Source: Scytonema sp. UIC 10036
GTDB lineage: Bacteria; Cyanobacteriota; Cyanobacteriia; Cyanobacteriales; Nostocaceae
DNA length: 42,624 nucleotides
Direction: 5' to 3'
NCBI RefSeq assembly: GCF_009725235.1
Contig: NZ_WJFC01000110.1
Coordinates: 1-42,624, forward strand
The notes below the pieces were generated by a model. The model did no database searches. It saw only the letters and a list, made by a program, of their open reading frames with translations, and was not told the origin of the DNA. Of the stretch, positions 1 to 9,592 are shown in pieces (positions within the stretch are counted from its first letter, which is position 1; the number at the start of each line of letters is the position of its first letter). Made by a program: the position numbers and the translations under genes.

Positions 1-62
1 AGGAACGAAACCCAACATTTATCGGCATTTGTTGGGTAACGCTTGTGCTCAACCCAACCTAC
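1..62. repeat. Palindromic intergenic repeat, left-truncated
   Basis: The block carries AGGAACGAAACCCAACAT followed by an inverted GTTGGG...CAACCCAACCTAC half, so it can fold into a long hairpin. A second copy of the same family sits at about 1432-1490 and also starts with the GTAGGTTGGG half. It is a non-coding dispersed repeat of a kind common in cyanobacterial intergenic DNA. The window edge cuts the left end. Confidence 0.6.
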
Positions 63-153
63 AATTTCTCTCAGCCCTTGCAGTATTGGGATCGGTGCCT
101 ACTCTTAAAGTATATTTAAAAAATTTTGGATTCAGATCGTTCATTCTGAATAC

Positions 154-203
154 GGGAGGCGGAGCCTCCTAAAAGGCATTCCCAGCTTGAGATGGGAACG
201 AGA
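154..203. repeat. REP-like two-hairpin element
   Basis: A GGAGGCGGAGCCTCC palindrome is followed by GCATTCCCAGCTTGAGATGG and GAACGAG. This is the same bipartite repeat seen around the transposase at 26.5-27.2 kb and at about ten other places in the window, here with a slightly decayed second hairpin. Confidence 0.7.
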
Positions 204-310
204 TGACAGATCTAGGTATACGATACTTGCACCATTATTTATTTGTGTAAAAAATAAATTCTTGCTTCTAATTCCCTACTTTTAATTATGAGAATTAACC
301 GATCGCTGTT

Positions 311-601
311 TCAGCGTTTTTGAGAAAAGAAAATTGTATAGTAAACAGACGGATCAACTCGATCTGTGAACCGATTGTAATAATATTGTTCTTTAGTAGA
401 ATCCACATAGTCTATTGTGCCTTGAGACTCTTGTTGTGCTGCTACTTTATTCTTCACTTGACCTCTGTCCAAAAAAGCAGTTATTTTTGAGCGTGCGATT
501 AAAAAGGGATTGCGTTGTAATTCTTGTTCAGTACCACCTAACCGAATCTCTTTTATGTTAGAAGGCAACAAGTCATGAGAATTATTGATAGTCTTGGACA
601 T
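311..601 (-). CDS. Hypothetical protein, 96 aa
   Basis: The open frame runs back to 670, but the start at 601 is preferred because an AAAGGAG ribosome site lies 11 nt upstream of that ATG, and nothing similar precedes the earlier one. The protein begins MSKTINNSHD and is polar. It has an LGG motif near residues 21-23 and an aromatic tail (two tyrosines, then IFFSQKR). I see no membrane segment, cysteine pattern or recognised domain. It could be a precursor-like peptide with a Gly-Gly leader, but no maturation or export gene is nearby, so that is only a guess. Function unknown. Confidence 0.5.
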   Translation of the reverse strand: MSKTINNSHDLLPSNIKEIRLGGTEQELQRNPFLIARSKITAFLDRGQVKNKVAAQQESQGTIDYVDSTKEQYYYNRFTDRVDPSVYYTIFFSQKR

Positions 602-723
602 ATTACATTTTTCTCCTTTCAAATTAAGTGTTACTGAAAACTCTGTGATTCTTTTACGAGCGATCACCATCTATTTATATATTAGGTATTACGTACACCC
701 ATTTATGCATTCTTAAATATAAT

Positions 724-921
724 TTAAAACGAAGAAATTAAAATTTTGTCTGTAAAAACTTGCTTATATAATGAAGTTTTATCCTTAAACCCAGCTTCTG
801 CATCAGATCTGAACTTTTCAGAAAGCCACTCCTTGAGCAGAAAGCACCAGTTAATTTGAGCAGTAGGCGATCGGCTTGCCATTGACTGAGATAATTCGAT
901 TAGATCGAATTTCAATACCAT
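724..921 (-). CDS. Possible small protein overlapping the Rof-like gene
   Basis: A 65-codon frame on the same strand as the Rof-like gene overlaps its 3' end by 71 nt. An internal ATG at 882 (residues MASRSPTAQ...) would cut the overlap to about 30 nt and is the likelier start if the gene is real. No clear ribosome site precedes either start. The product is soluble-looking with no recognised domain. It may be a chance frame. Confidence 0.28.
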   Translation of the reverse strand: MVLKFDLIELSQSMASRSPTAQINWCFLLKEWLSEKFRSDAEAGFKDKTSLYKQVFTDKILISSF

Positions 922-1096
922 TTTTTAATCTAAGAAAGTCAGCTTTATTTGCTGCGTAAACATCCACAATCCGGTCTTGTATCTCCACAACCTCATCAGC
1001 CGCACCCCGATAAATAATGCAGCATGGTTGGCGCAATGTTGCCAATGCCTCTAACTCATTATAAAAGCCGCAATCTACTAGGATATACTCATCCAT
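851..1096 (-). CDS. Rof-like (Rho-binding antiterminator family) protein
   Basis: The 81-aa protein starts MDEYILVDCGFYNELE and continues with the short beta-rich pattern of the Rof/YaeO family: a DC-x-x-Y start, a helix with ELEALATLR, then strands ending ...RSNRIISVNGKPI. In enterobacteria Rof binds Rho and blocks termination. A GAGG ribosome site lies 7 nt before the ATG. Cyanobacteria generally lack Rho, so the partner here must be different; the Sm-like fold may bind RNA or another protein. Family assignment is from visual pattern; the function in this organism is unknown. Confidence 0.6.
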   Translation of the reverse strand: MDEYILVDCGFYNELEALATLRQPCCIIYRGAADEVVEIQDRIVDVYAANKADFLRLKNGIEIRSNRIISVNGKPIAYCSN

Positions 1097-1800
1097 TCTT
1101 AGTACCTCATCTTATTATACTTATGTCCTTATTGAAGAAAATTTTGTATTGTGTATATTCTTAAAGTTTTATTAAGTTAACATTAATTATGCTAAATACT
1201 ACTTTTTCACTCCAATTTTGATAGACAAAAATTTCTTCCAGTAAATATTAACTTGAGAATTGCCAGATTAACTCAATTTATCACTTCTGACTTGGTTATT
1301 TGTCTAGCAATCCTAAATCATTTGTAAAATTCTCTCTTCTCTTTGCGCTCTTTGCGTCTTTGCGATTAATAATTTTTATAACTCAAATAGGACTCAATAC
1401 TACAAGGGCTGAGACATAAATTCCAAAACACGTAGGTTGGGTTGAGGAACGAAACCCAACATCTAGAAGCATTTGTTGAGTTTCGCGCTTCCTCCTATAC
1501 TTCCTGAACCAAACGATTTTTATGATTGCTCCCTCAACACTTTTTCTTATCTATCTAATCTCTCCGCGTCCCCTAGTCTCCGCGTCGCACTTCAAGCGTG
1601 CCATTCGTTTAAGACCGCTCATGTGGTATCATCTCGTTCCTAGCCAGAAGTACAGAATACAAACTGCGAGGCGCTCTTACGCCACATAGGAGGCGGAGCC
1701 TGGAAACTTTTTAAACTCCACTTCCGAAATCTTAAAATTTAAGAAAATAATAGATTAAGTCAAACATTATTTTGACTGTCCTAAATTTCTCTCACGAAAA
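1097..1800. other. Intergenic region upstream of metH
   Basis: About 700 bases without a gene. It holds a CTTTGCGCTCTTTGCGTCTT type repeat near 1340-1365, a palindromic GTAGGTTGGGTTGAGG repeat at 1432-1490, and a degenerate, interrupted REP-like sequence from about 1630 to 1710 (CTCGTTCCTAGCC ... GGAGGCGGAGCC). I looked for a cobalamin or SAM riboswitch before metH and saw no convincing conserved core. The last 100 bases are AT-rich and probably hold the metH promoter. Confidence 0.5.
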
Positions 1801-4800
1801 ATGAGTTATCCCTTCCTAGAACGCTTGCATAGCCCCAATCGCCCAGTTATCGTCTTTGACGGTGCAATGGGAACTAACTTGCAAAGCCAAAACCTGACTG
1901 CAGAGGACTTCGGTGGTGCTGAGTATGAAGGTTGTAACGAGTACCTCGTTTTCACAAAACCAGAAGCAGTCGCAAAAGTTCATCGTGACTTTCTTGCAGC
2001 TGGTGCGGATGTCATTGAAACAGATACCTTTGGCGGTACTTCTATTGTTTTAGCAGAGTACGACTTGGCTTCCAAGGCGTATGAACTGAGCAAAGCAGCT
2101 GCGGAACTCGCAAAGAGTGTGGCGGCAGAATTTTCTACCCCTGAAAAACCTCGCTTTGTCGCAGGTTCCATCGGACCAACTACCAAACTGCCAACTTTAG
2201 GGCATATTGATTTTGATACCATGAAAGCTGCTTTCGCCGAACAAGCGGAAGGGCTGTTTGATGGTGGGGTCGATCTGTTTATTGTTGAAACTTGCCAAGA
2301 CGTACTGCAAATTAAAGCGGCGCTGAATGGTATTGAAGAAGTTTTTACGAAGAAAGGCGATCGCCGTCCATTGATGGTGTCCGTTACTATGGAATCCATG
2401 GGTACTATGCTGGTAGGGACGGAAATCAACGCCGTACTGACAATTTTAGAACCCTACCCAATTGACATTCTCGGTCTGAACTGTGCAACAGGTCCCGACT
2501 TGATGAAACCGCATATAAAGTACCTTTCCGAGCATTCACCGTTTGTTGTTTCCTGTGTTCCGAATGCTGGTTTGCCAGAGAACGTTGGCGGTCAAGCACA
2601 CTACCGTCTAACGCCTGTAGAATTACGGATGGCATTGATGAATTTTGTTGAAGATTTGGGTGTCCAAGTGATAGGGGGTTGCTGTGGGACACGTCCGGAA
2701 CACATTCAACAATTAGCAGAAATCGCCAAAGACTTAAAGCCAAAGGTCAGACATCCTGAGTTAGAACCAGCCGCAGCGTCAATTTACAGCACACAAAACT
2801 ACACTCAAGATAATTCCTTCTTGATTGTTGGGGAACGACTCAACGCCAGTGGTTCTAAAAAGTGCCGCGAATTACTGAATGCGGAAGATTGGGATGGCTT
2901 GGTTTCAATGGCAAAGGCGCAAGTCAAAGAAGGCGCACACATCCTTGATGTGAACGTTGATTACGTGGGGCGCGATGGCGTGTGTGATATGCACGAGTTG
3001 GTATCGCGATTGGTTAATAATGTGACACTGCCATTGATGCTTGACTCCACTGAATGGGAAAAGATGGAAGCAGGGCTAAAAGTGGCAGGTGGTAAATGTT
3101 TGTTGAATTCGACCAACTATGAAGATGGAGAACCCCGTTTTCTGAAAGTGTTGGAACTGGCCAAGAAATACGGAGCGGGTGTTGTTATTGGTACAATTGA
3201 CGAAGAGGGGATGGCGCGAACAGCAGATAAAAAGTTTGCGATCGCCCAACGTGCTTACCGTCAAGCTGTAGAGTATGGGATTCCAGCCACAGAAATATTT
3301 TTTGATACTCTTGCCCTCCCGATTTCTACTGGTATTGAAGAAGACCGTGAAAACGGCAAGGCGACGATCGAAGCCATTCGCCGCATCCGTCAGGAATTGC
3401 CCGGTAGTCATGTTCTTTTGGGAGTATCCAATATCTCCTTTGGTTTAAATCCTGCAGCGCGAATCGTGTTAAACTCAATGTTTCTACACGAGGCGATGGC
3501 AGCAGGAATGGATGCAGCAATCGTCAGTGCTAATAAAATTTTACCCATAGCAAAAATTGAAGAACGCCATCAAGAAATTTGCCGCAAGTTGATTTATGAT
3601 GAACGTTCTTTTGAGGGAGATATTTGCACTTATGACCCCTTAGCAGAACTCACAACAGTTTTTGCAGGAGTCACAACAAAACGAGACAAAGGTTTTGATG
3701 AAAGTCTACCTGTTGAAGAACGTCTCAAGCGCCATATCATTGATGGCGAACGTATTGGTTTAGAGAAAAACCTAGCAAAGGCTTTAGAAAATTATCCTCC
3801 TTTGGATATTATCAACACCATCTTGCTAGATGGTATGAAAGTGGTAGGCGATTTGTTTGCTTCCGGACAAATGCAATTACCCTTTGTATTGCAGTCTGCT
3901 GAAACCATGAAAGCGGCGGTTGCTTATCTTGAACCTCTCATGGAAAAGTCAGAATCTGGTAACAATGCTAAGGGTACGTTTATCATTGCGACAGTGAAGG
4001 GAGATGTTCACGACATTGGTAAAAATTTAGTGGATATCATCTTGTCCAATAACGGTTACAAGGTGATTAACTTGGGAATTAAGCAACCAGTGGAAAACAT
4101 CATTGAAGCATACGAGAAGCACAAAGCTGATTGTATTGCCATGAGTGGTTTATTGGTGAAATCCACTGCGTTTATGAAAGAAAACTTGGAGGTTTTCAAC
4201 GAAAAAGGAATTACGGTTCCTGTCATTTTGGGTGGTGCGGCGCTAACTCCCAAGTTTGTCTATGAAGATTGCCAAAATACTTACAAAGGTCGAGTAGTTT
4301 ATGGCAAAGATGCATTTTCTGACTTGAATTTCATGGATAAATTAATGCCAGCGAAATCTGTTGGAAATTGGGATGACATTCAAGGGTTTTTGGGTGAATT
4401 TGCTGAAGCTGCTGAAGTGTCAGGAAATGGTCACAAAAATTCAAAAGAGAAAGCAGTTAAAGAAAAAGCACCTACTGAACCAAAAGAAGTTGATACCAGA
4501 CGTTCTGAAGCAGTGGCGGTGGATATCAAACGTCCGATCCCACCTTTCTGGGGAACGAAGATTCTTCAACCAGAGGATATTTCTTTGGAGGAAGTGTTCT
4601 GGTATTTGGATTTACAGGCTTTGATTGCTGGACAATGGCAGTTCCGCAAGCCAAAGGAGCAATCTAAGGAGGAGTACCAGGCTTTCTTGGATGGGAAGGT
4701 TTATCCAATTTTGGCGGAGTGGAAGCAGCGAGTTGTTCGGGAAAATCTATTGCATCCGCAGGTGGTTTACGGTTATTTTCCTTGTCAGTCTAAGGGAAAT

Positions 4801-5337
4801 ACTCTGTATCTTTATGATGTGAATCACCAAGATGCTAAGGTAATAGCTGAGTTTGAGTTTCCAAGGCAGAAGTCTGGAAGGAGATTGTGTATTGCGGATT
4901 TCTTTGCACCGAAGGAGTCTGGAACGATTGATGTATTTCCAATGCAGGCGGTGACTGTTGGGCATATTGCTACTGAGTTTGCTCAAAAGTTATTTGCAAA
5001 TAATCAATACACTGACTATCTGTATTTTCACGGTTTAGCCGTGCAGGTAGCGGAGGCGCTTGCTGAATGGTCTCACGCTCGCATTCGTCGTGAGTTGGGC
5101 TTTGGGGCTGAGGAACCGGATAATATTCGGGATGTTTTGGCACAACGCTACCAAGGTTCGCGGTATAGTTTTGGGTATCCGGCTTGTCCGAATATTCAGG
5201 ATCAGTACAAGCAACTGGATCTGTTGGGATGCGATCGCATTAACTTATACATGGATGAAAGCGAACAGCTTTATCCAGAACAGTCCACAACGGCGATTAT
5301 TACCTATCACCCTGTAGCTAAGTACTTTAGCGCTTAG
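1801..5337 (+). CDS. metH: Cobalamin-dependent methionine synthase
   Basis: The 1178-aa product transfers a methyl group from 5-methyltetrahydrofolate to homocysteine through methylcobalamin, in the cytoplasm. All four modules are visible. The homocysteine domain (about 1-320) has the zinc ligands in NCATGP (C228) and [10 protein letters not shown] (about 291-300). The pterin domain starts at [10 protein letters not shown]. The B12 cap and Rossmann domain have DVHDIG at about 735-740, with the cobalt-binding histidine. A Lys/Glu-rich linker leads to the C-terminal reactivation domain, which has RRELGFG and the conserved YPACP near 1127. Length is close to E. coli MetH (1227 aa). The gene stands alone on the plus strand. 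No riboswitch was recognised upstream. Confidence 0.97.
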   Translation: MSYPFLERLHSPNRPVIVFDGAMGTNLQSQNLTAEDFGGAEYEGCNEYLVFTKPEAVAKVHRDFLAAGADVIETDTFGGTSIVLAEYDLASKAYELSKAAAELAKSVAAEFSTPEKPRFVAGSIGPTTKLPTLGHIDFDTMKAAFAEQAEGLFDGGVDLFIVETCQDVLQIKAALNGIEEVFTKKGDRRPLMVSVTMESMGTMLVGTEINAVLTILEPYPIDILGLNCATGPDLMKPHIKYLSEHSPFVVSCVPNAGLPENVGGQAHYRLTPVELRMALMNFVEDLGVQVIGGCCGTRPEHIQQLAEIAKDLKPKVRHPELEPAAASIYSTQNYTQDNSFLIVGERLNASGSKKCRELLNAEDWDGLVSMAKAQVKEGAHILDVNVDYVGRDGVCDMHELVSRLVNNVTLPLMLDSTEWEKMEAGLKVAGGKCLLNSTNYEDGEPRFLKVLELAKKYGAGVVIGTIDEEGMARTADKKFAIAQRAYRQAVEYGIPATEIFFDTLALPISTGIEEDRENGKATIEAIRRIRQELPGSHVLLGVSNISFGLNPAARIVLNSMFLHEAMAAGMDAAIVSANKILPIAKIEERHQEICRKLIYDERSFEGDICTYDPLAELTTVFAGVTTKRDKGFDESLPVEERLKRHIIDGERIGLEKNLAKALENYPPLDIINTILLDGMKVVGDLFASGQMQLPFVLQSAETMKAAVAYLEPLMEKSESGNNAKGTFIIATVKGDVHDIGKNLVDIILSNNGYKVINLGIKQPVENIIEAYEKHKADCIAMSGLLVKSTAFMKENLEVFNEKGITVPVILGGAALTPKFVYEDCQNTYKGRVVYGKDAFSDLNFMDKLMPAKSVGNWDDIQGFLGEFAEAAEVSGNGHKNSKEKAVKEKAPTEPKEVDTRRSEAVAVDIKRPIPPFWGTKILQPEDISLEEVFWYLDLQALIAGQWQFRKPKEQSKEEYQAFLDGKVYPILAEWKQRVVRENLLHPQVVYGYFPCQSKGNTLYLYDVNHQDAKVIAEFEFPRQKSGRRLCIADFFAPKESGTIDVFPMQAVTVGHIATEFAQKLFANNQYTDYLYFHGLAVQVAEALAEWSHARIRRELGFGAEEPDNIRDVLAQRYQGSRYSFGYPACPNIQDQYKQLDLLGCDRINLYMDESEQLYPEQSTTAIITYHPVAKYFSA

Positions 5338-5392
5338 TAACTTTTCGCCTTCTCCGCATACGGGGAAGCGACGGTGTACACACAAGTTGAAT

Positions 5393-5476
5393 TACCCCAC
5401 CCTAACCCTCCCCTTAGAAAGGGGAGGGAACTAGATTTCCTGTTTCCCCCCTTTCTAAGGGGGGATTAAGGGGTCC
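5393..5476. repeat. C/G-rich palindromic repeat downstream of metH
   Basis: Two short hairpins, CCCTCCCCTT-agaa-AGGGGAGGG and CCCCCCTTTC-taa-GGGGGG, are separated by an AT-rich spacer. The same element occurs in inverted orientation at 42501-42589. It lies just after metH and could help stop transcription, although it lacks a U-tract. Confidence 0.65.
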
Positions 5477-5506
5477 TTTGATGCCGTAAACTGGATATGG
5501 CGGGGC

Positions 5507-6301
5507 TTAAATTGTATCCGGGTCAACGCCCATTTCTCTTAGCCGTTCTGCCAATCGAGTTGCCCGTTGTTGTTCGTTCTCGGCTCGAAGCCGTTCTTGC
5601 TCAGCTCGTTGTTGTTCTTGCTCAGCTCGTTGTTGTTCTCGCTCAGCTCGTTGTCGTTCTCGCTCGCTTAATTCTTTTCCTGTTGGAATGACATCTCCCT
5701 TGACATCGCACCACCTCAACCACAGCCCTGGTTGTTCTTCAAACGTGCCTGTCCATAATGTTAAACCTATCCCGACTGTTTCTAACCAGAAAGGTGATTC
5801 TATTTCTACATATTTTCCTGCTGTCAGCGCATATACCCGCAATAGTGCGCCGTTCATTTGCAGAGTCTCTTGAATCTGTTGCAGGGGGTCAAACACTGCA
5901 TAATATGCAATTCCAACCCGAGCATAATCTTCTTTCTTCGCCCCCAATTCTTTGCCTTTGCGGTTGGAAACTATTTCAATCGCCACTTCTGGTGCTTTGC
6001 CAAACTCCCACACAAAGTAACTGCGATTCTGCTTTTGACTCCAATCTGCTGGCATTTGCACATTCAAACTGATAAAAGCATCTGGTACAAGTGGTTCTTG
6101 CTTGCGTGAGTAGAATAGTCCTACATTTGCCCCTGCTACGAAAGGAGTTGTCAGCACCGAGTTAGTGTAAAGTGGTTCTACTAGCAGCCGTTGTTGCTTT
6201 TCACTTTGAAAGTTATCCACTGGTTTGTCATCCTCGATTTCCAGTTGGCTAATGTCGGGGATAGCAATTTCCTCTGCATCTAGAAGCTGCTGTTCAGACA
6301 T
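5507..6301 (-). CDS. Uma2 family (DUF820) putative endonuclease with coiled-coil tail
   Basis: The 264-aa protein matches the cyanobacterial Uma2 family, a PD-(D/E)xK-type fold of unknown biological role. The core has the usual order: LLVEPLYTNSVL, then a DWSQKQNRSYFVWEFGK block, then PEVAIEIVSNRKGKE with the E-x-x-S-x-x-x-x-x-K signature, and AVFDP. The last 60 residues are a Glu/Arg/Gln heptad-like coiled coil built from REQQRAE repeats, which appear in the DNA as near-identical 21-nt units at 5580-5660. The frame starts at 6301. It lies convergent to metH and divergent from the helicase gene. Confidence 0.85.
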   Translation of the reverse strand: MSEQQLLDAEEIAIPDISQLEIEDDKPVDNFQSEKQQRLLVEPLYTNSVLTTPFVAGANVGLFYSRKQEPLVPDAFISLNVQMPADWSQKQNRSYFVWEFGKAPEVAIEIVSNRKGKELGAKKEDYARVGIAYYAVFDPLQQIQETLQMNGALLRVYALTAGKYVEIESPFWLETVGIGLTLWTGTFEEQPGLWLRWCDVKGDVIPTGKELSERERQRAEREQQRAEQEQQRAEQERLRAENEQQRATRLAERLREMGVDPDTI

Positions 6302-6561
6302 AAGTTACGATTCTAACCCAAAGTGATGACATCCCTTATATTGTAAGCTCAAATCATGAATATCTGCTGTTGTGCGTACAAATTAGCTGCGATTCGCCTC
6401 ATCCGAAACTGAAACATCTCCCTCAGTGATTTTTTGATAATTTGTAATATTTCACACTCACTGTTAGTGCGTACAAGTATGAGGGAACTCTATAAAATAG
6501 CCCCTTTAGATTTGATGAGTTAGGGCTATGTTGTCTCGCAAAATAAAGCTTGAGGTACTTT

Positions 6562-8172
6562 GTGGCAAAGATGTTTCCTGAAAACCTGCGTTCAGATGTT
6601 AACAGCAAGGCAGAAAAGTTTTTATATCAAGCATTTCAAAAACAATTATCAGACAATTTCACTGTCTTCCATCAAGTTCGCTGGCAAGCCCGTAATATTC
6701 GTAACGGAGCCAAAGATGGTGAAGTTGACTTTGTGATAGCTTGTCCCAATTTAGGTATTTTAGTCCTAGAAGTCAAAGGAGGCGAAATTTGCTACAACGG
6801 CAGAGAAGGCAACTGGTATAGCAACCAAACCCGTATCAAAGATCCTTTTCAACAAGCGTGTACTAGCAAACACAATCTAATTAATCGCCTTAAGGAACTG
6901 TCTTATTGGAAGAGTCTTTGGATTCCTATAGGACACGCAGTCGCATTTCCAGATGTTGAAGTCAATGGTAGCTTACCTTTAGATGCTCCTCGAAACATTA
7001 TACTCGATCGCCCCCAGTTAAACAATTTATCAGGTTGGGTGCAGGAAATCTTGAACTATTGGCATGGTGAAAATCCACCAACAAATCGGTATAGGAATAG
7101 TTTCGATGCAAAAAGTATTAAAGACCTTATCAAAGTAATTGCACCAAATTCTCGCAAACTACCACCACATCACGATGATAGTGCTTTCATAGAGCTAACC
7201 GAACAACAAATCGGTATGCTAGATTTTATAACAAGTTATCGACGTGTAGCTATCAGTGGTTGTGCTGGTTCAGGCAAAACTTTATTGGCACTGGAAAAAG
7301 CCCGCCGTCTTCAAGAACAGGGATTTAGCGTTTTACTAACCTGTTTCAATAAAAGCTTGGCTCAATTCATGGCTAAGACTCTTGGTTGGAAACCAAATCT
7401 ACACGTCTACAACTTTCATGGATTATGTGAAAAATTATTTCATCAAGCTGCTCTTGCTCCAAATAAAGAACAGTTTTCTCAAGAGCAACTTTTTAGAGAA
7501 ATTTATCCAGAGCGTCTTATACAAGCTGCTGATAAAATAAAATGGCATGTAGATGCAGTGATAGTCGATGAAGGACAAGATTTTCATGAAAATTGGTGGT
7601 ATGCACTCAAGCTGTTACTTAATGAACCAGACGATGGCATTTTCTATTTCTTTTATGATAGCAATCAAAACATTTATAATGCTGGTTGGAAACCTCCTTT
7701 AGAAGAAGCTCCCTTTGCCTTAAACAAAAACTGTCGTAATACTCAAAAAATACACGAGTATGTTCTAAAATTTCACCCAGACCCCAACTCAATCGCATCT
7801 TTATGCCCAATAGGGCAGGATGTAGAAAGGTACCATTATACAGGCGATACTCAACTCAAAAATATACTTAGTCGCCTTCTTCACCATCTAGTTATTGATA
7901 AGGGTTTTGCCGCCAAGGACATTGTGATTTTAACAACCAGACGCAAAGCCTCGCTACAAAATCAAATGGTAGGACAATTTCGTATTAAAGCAGAGCCTGA
8001 CACTAATCGAAATGAAATTCTTTGCAACACCATCTATTACTTTAAAGGGCTTGAGAGTAAAGTAGTTATTTTAGTAGAAACCGATCCCAATAATTCACAA
8101 CATCAGAAATTAATGTATGTAGGTGCTTCTCGTGCTCGTCACCACTTGATTGTTCTCCAAGCAAATGTTTAA
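6562..8172 (+). CDS. NERD nuclease-UvrD-like helicase fusion
   Basis: I chose the GTG at 6562 (536 aa) because TGAGG lies 6 nt upstream. TTG 6550 and ATG 6571 are in frame but worse placed. The N-terminus (about 20-130) is a NERD nuclease-related domain with GEVDFVIACPNLGILVLEVK. It is followed by a superfamily 1 helicase core: Walker A GCAGSGKT at 233-240, Walker B VDEGQD at 335-340, a Q-x-x-R-like LNKNCRNT block, and a C-terminal YYFKGLESKVV ... YVGASRARHHL motif V/VI. The family is assumed to process DNA, in repair or in defence against foreign DNA. The gene is alone, so its context does not decide between these. Confidence 0.8.
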   Translation: MAKMFPENLRSDVNSKAEKFLYQAFQKQLSDNFTVFHQVRWQARNIRNGAKDGEVDFVIACPNLGILVLEVKGGEICYNGREGNWYSNQTRIKDPFQQACTSKHNLINRLKELSYWKSLWIPIGHAVAFPDVEVNGSLPLDAPRNIILDRPQLNNLSGWVQEILNYWHGENPPTNRYRNSFDAKSIKDLIKVIAPNSRKLPPHHDDSAFIELTEQQIGMLDFITSYRRVAISGCAGSGKTLLALEKARRLQEQGFSVLLTCFNKSLAQFMAKTLGWKPNLHVYNFHGLCEKLFHQAALAPNKEQFSQEQLFREIYPERLIQAADKIKWHVDAVIVDEGQDFHENWWYALKLLLNEPDDGIFYFFYDSNQNIYNAGWKPPLEEAPFALNKNCRNTQKIHEYVLKFHPDPNSIASLCPIGQDVERYHYTGDTQLKNILSRLLHHLVIDKGFAAKDIVILTTRRKASLQNQMVGQFRIKAEPDTNRNEILCNTIYYFKGLESKVVILVETDPNNSQHQKLMYVGASRARHHLIVLQANV

Positions 8173-8356
8173 GAAAATAACGTTTTAATTAAACGCTATA
8201 GGGGGTGCGTTAACACTGTGTAATGCACCTTCGTACTTTATCCGGACTTATGCAACCGATAAACTGCAGTTAACTCAAGACATCTACACTACTAGTTGCC
8301 TGCAAATATTGTCATAAAATTCACACCTTTCGACTTACTGAATTAGTATGAGTTTG

Positions 8357-8971
8357 TTAGTTACTAATAAAATCTCGCCACATACCCGTCATAGAGTAGG
8401 TGTCGCTAATCTTAATGGAGCAATATTTTTCAAAACCATGGCGTTCGTAGAAGGAAATATTGCGAGAACTGGAGGAAACAAGATAACACGGATGCTAGTT
8501 TTTATCTGCGTAATCGAGGACGGGTTTGAGTAAATTTTGACCGATGCCCTTTCCCCGTGCGGATGGTTTCAACCCAATAAAAAACACTTCGCAATGGCTT
8601 TGTTGCGGTTCGTTATTACCGACTTGTTCGATCAGATGTTGAAAACGTTGAGCGGATTCTTCTCCTGCAAATTTGGTAATGTTCTTAATAATTTCCATCA
8701 ACACTTGCTCAAATTGTTCGTTAAAAATTTCCACTTCCGCTGGATACCAAATACAAGCACCTTGCGAATTGGGTGCCATGATAATTTTGCCGCGTTTGCT
8801 GGCATCAGCCACAAGTGGTTCGAAGAAGGCATACATAGCCGATAAACGATTGGAATTTTGATCGAAGACAAGGTTAAAGCTGGGGTTATCACTAAATGAT
8901 TCTGCCAAAACCTGGGCAATGGTGAAGATGGGGGTAGAAGAGTTTTCCAACATCAAATTATTACTCATCAT
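8357..8971 (-). pseudogene. GNAT acetyltransferase interrupted by an in-frame amber codon
   Basis: The frame (ATG at 8971; a longer frame begins at 9034) encodes a GNAT-type N-acetyltransferase with AEVEIFNEQF and the acetyl-CoA loop LKPSARGKGIGQNLL. It stops at TAG 8495-8497 right after VLDYADKN. Translation past the TAG in the same frame continues the family's final part, HPCYLVSSSSRNISFYERHG and FEKYCSIKISD, to TAA at 8357-8359. The typical residue at this place is Gln, so a single C-to-T change of CAG would explain the stop. Either the gene is freshly inactivated or the truncated 158-aa form is made without its last strands. No tandem partner. Confidence 0.75.
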
Positions 8972-9592
8972 TACTGTGCCACTATTTATGCTGAATCTAT
9001 TTAGATATAGGACTTTGGTTGAATTGCAACCCATCGCCTTACTTGCCGTTGAGTGGCAAACATAGGTATTAGTCCATCGCTTTCTGTATCAAATCAAAGA
9101 TCGGAGTTCATGCCCGAAGCGAAAGACTCTTGACGGCATCAAGTTAACTATCTGAGTATGGTTCAATTCACATATAGGTGTGGACTCCAGTTATACAGGG
9201 TACCAATAACATTGTAACAGAAACTCCGTATGTGTTACAAAAATAATACATAAGTTTTCAGGTGCTCCTCATGGTTAGCGATCGCACATCAATGCTGAAA
9301 GTATATTAGGATAGCATAAAGCAAATACAGGTTGTGCGAAGATGAGCCGATAGTGAGGCGTCAAGAGTATTTGCAAAGTTCTTTTTCTAAAGGATGGGTT
9401 GATTTATGGAGTGGTTAGATGTAGAAGATATGCGTGGGCGTGTTGAATTTATTTAAATTGCTGCCACCTTACAAAAATCTTGCAATTACTTGGATAAAAA
9501 AACAACTCTTTAGGCAGTGCATTAAGCTAAACTGTCAGCAAGCTCTTGTAAGTCATACCTAAGGCGGCTTTATAGTTCCTGCATCAGTCACA
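8972..9592. other. Gene-poor intergenic region
   Basis: About 620 bases between the broken acetyltransferase and the 814-aa gene. I find no ORF with family character, no tRNA fold and no long repeat, apart from a HIP1 site (GCGATCGC) near 9280. A very short frame, MEWLDVEDMRGRVEFI at about 9407-9457, sits behind AAAGGATGGG but is too short to call. Confidence 0.4.

Noticed and set aside
1500..1800. Cobalamin or SAM riboswitch before metH
   Set aside because: I could not find a B12-box or SAM core; the region is mostly repeats and AT-rich DNA.
1980..2743. Minus-strand ORFs of 149 and 105 aa inside metH
   Set aside because: They lie antisense to well-conserved metH coding DNA and have no domain pattern or ribosome site.
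9100..9200. Possible tRNA because of a GGTTCAATTC T-loop-like string
   Set aside because: No matching acceptor, D or anticodon stems could be drawn around it.
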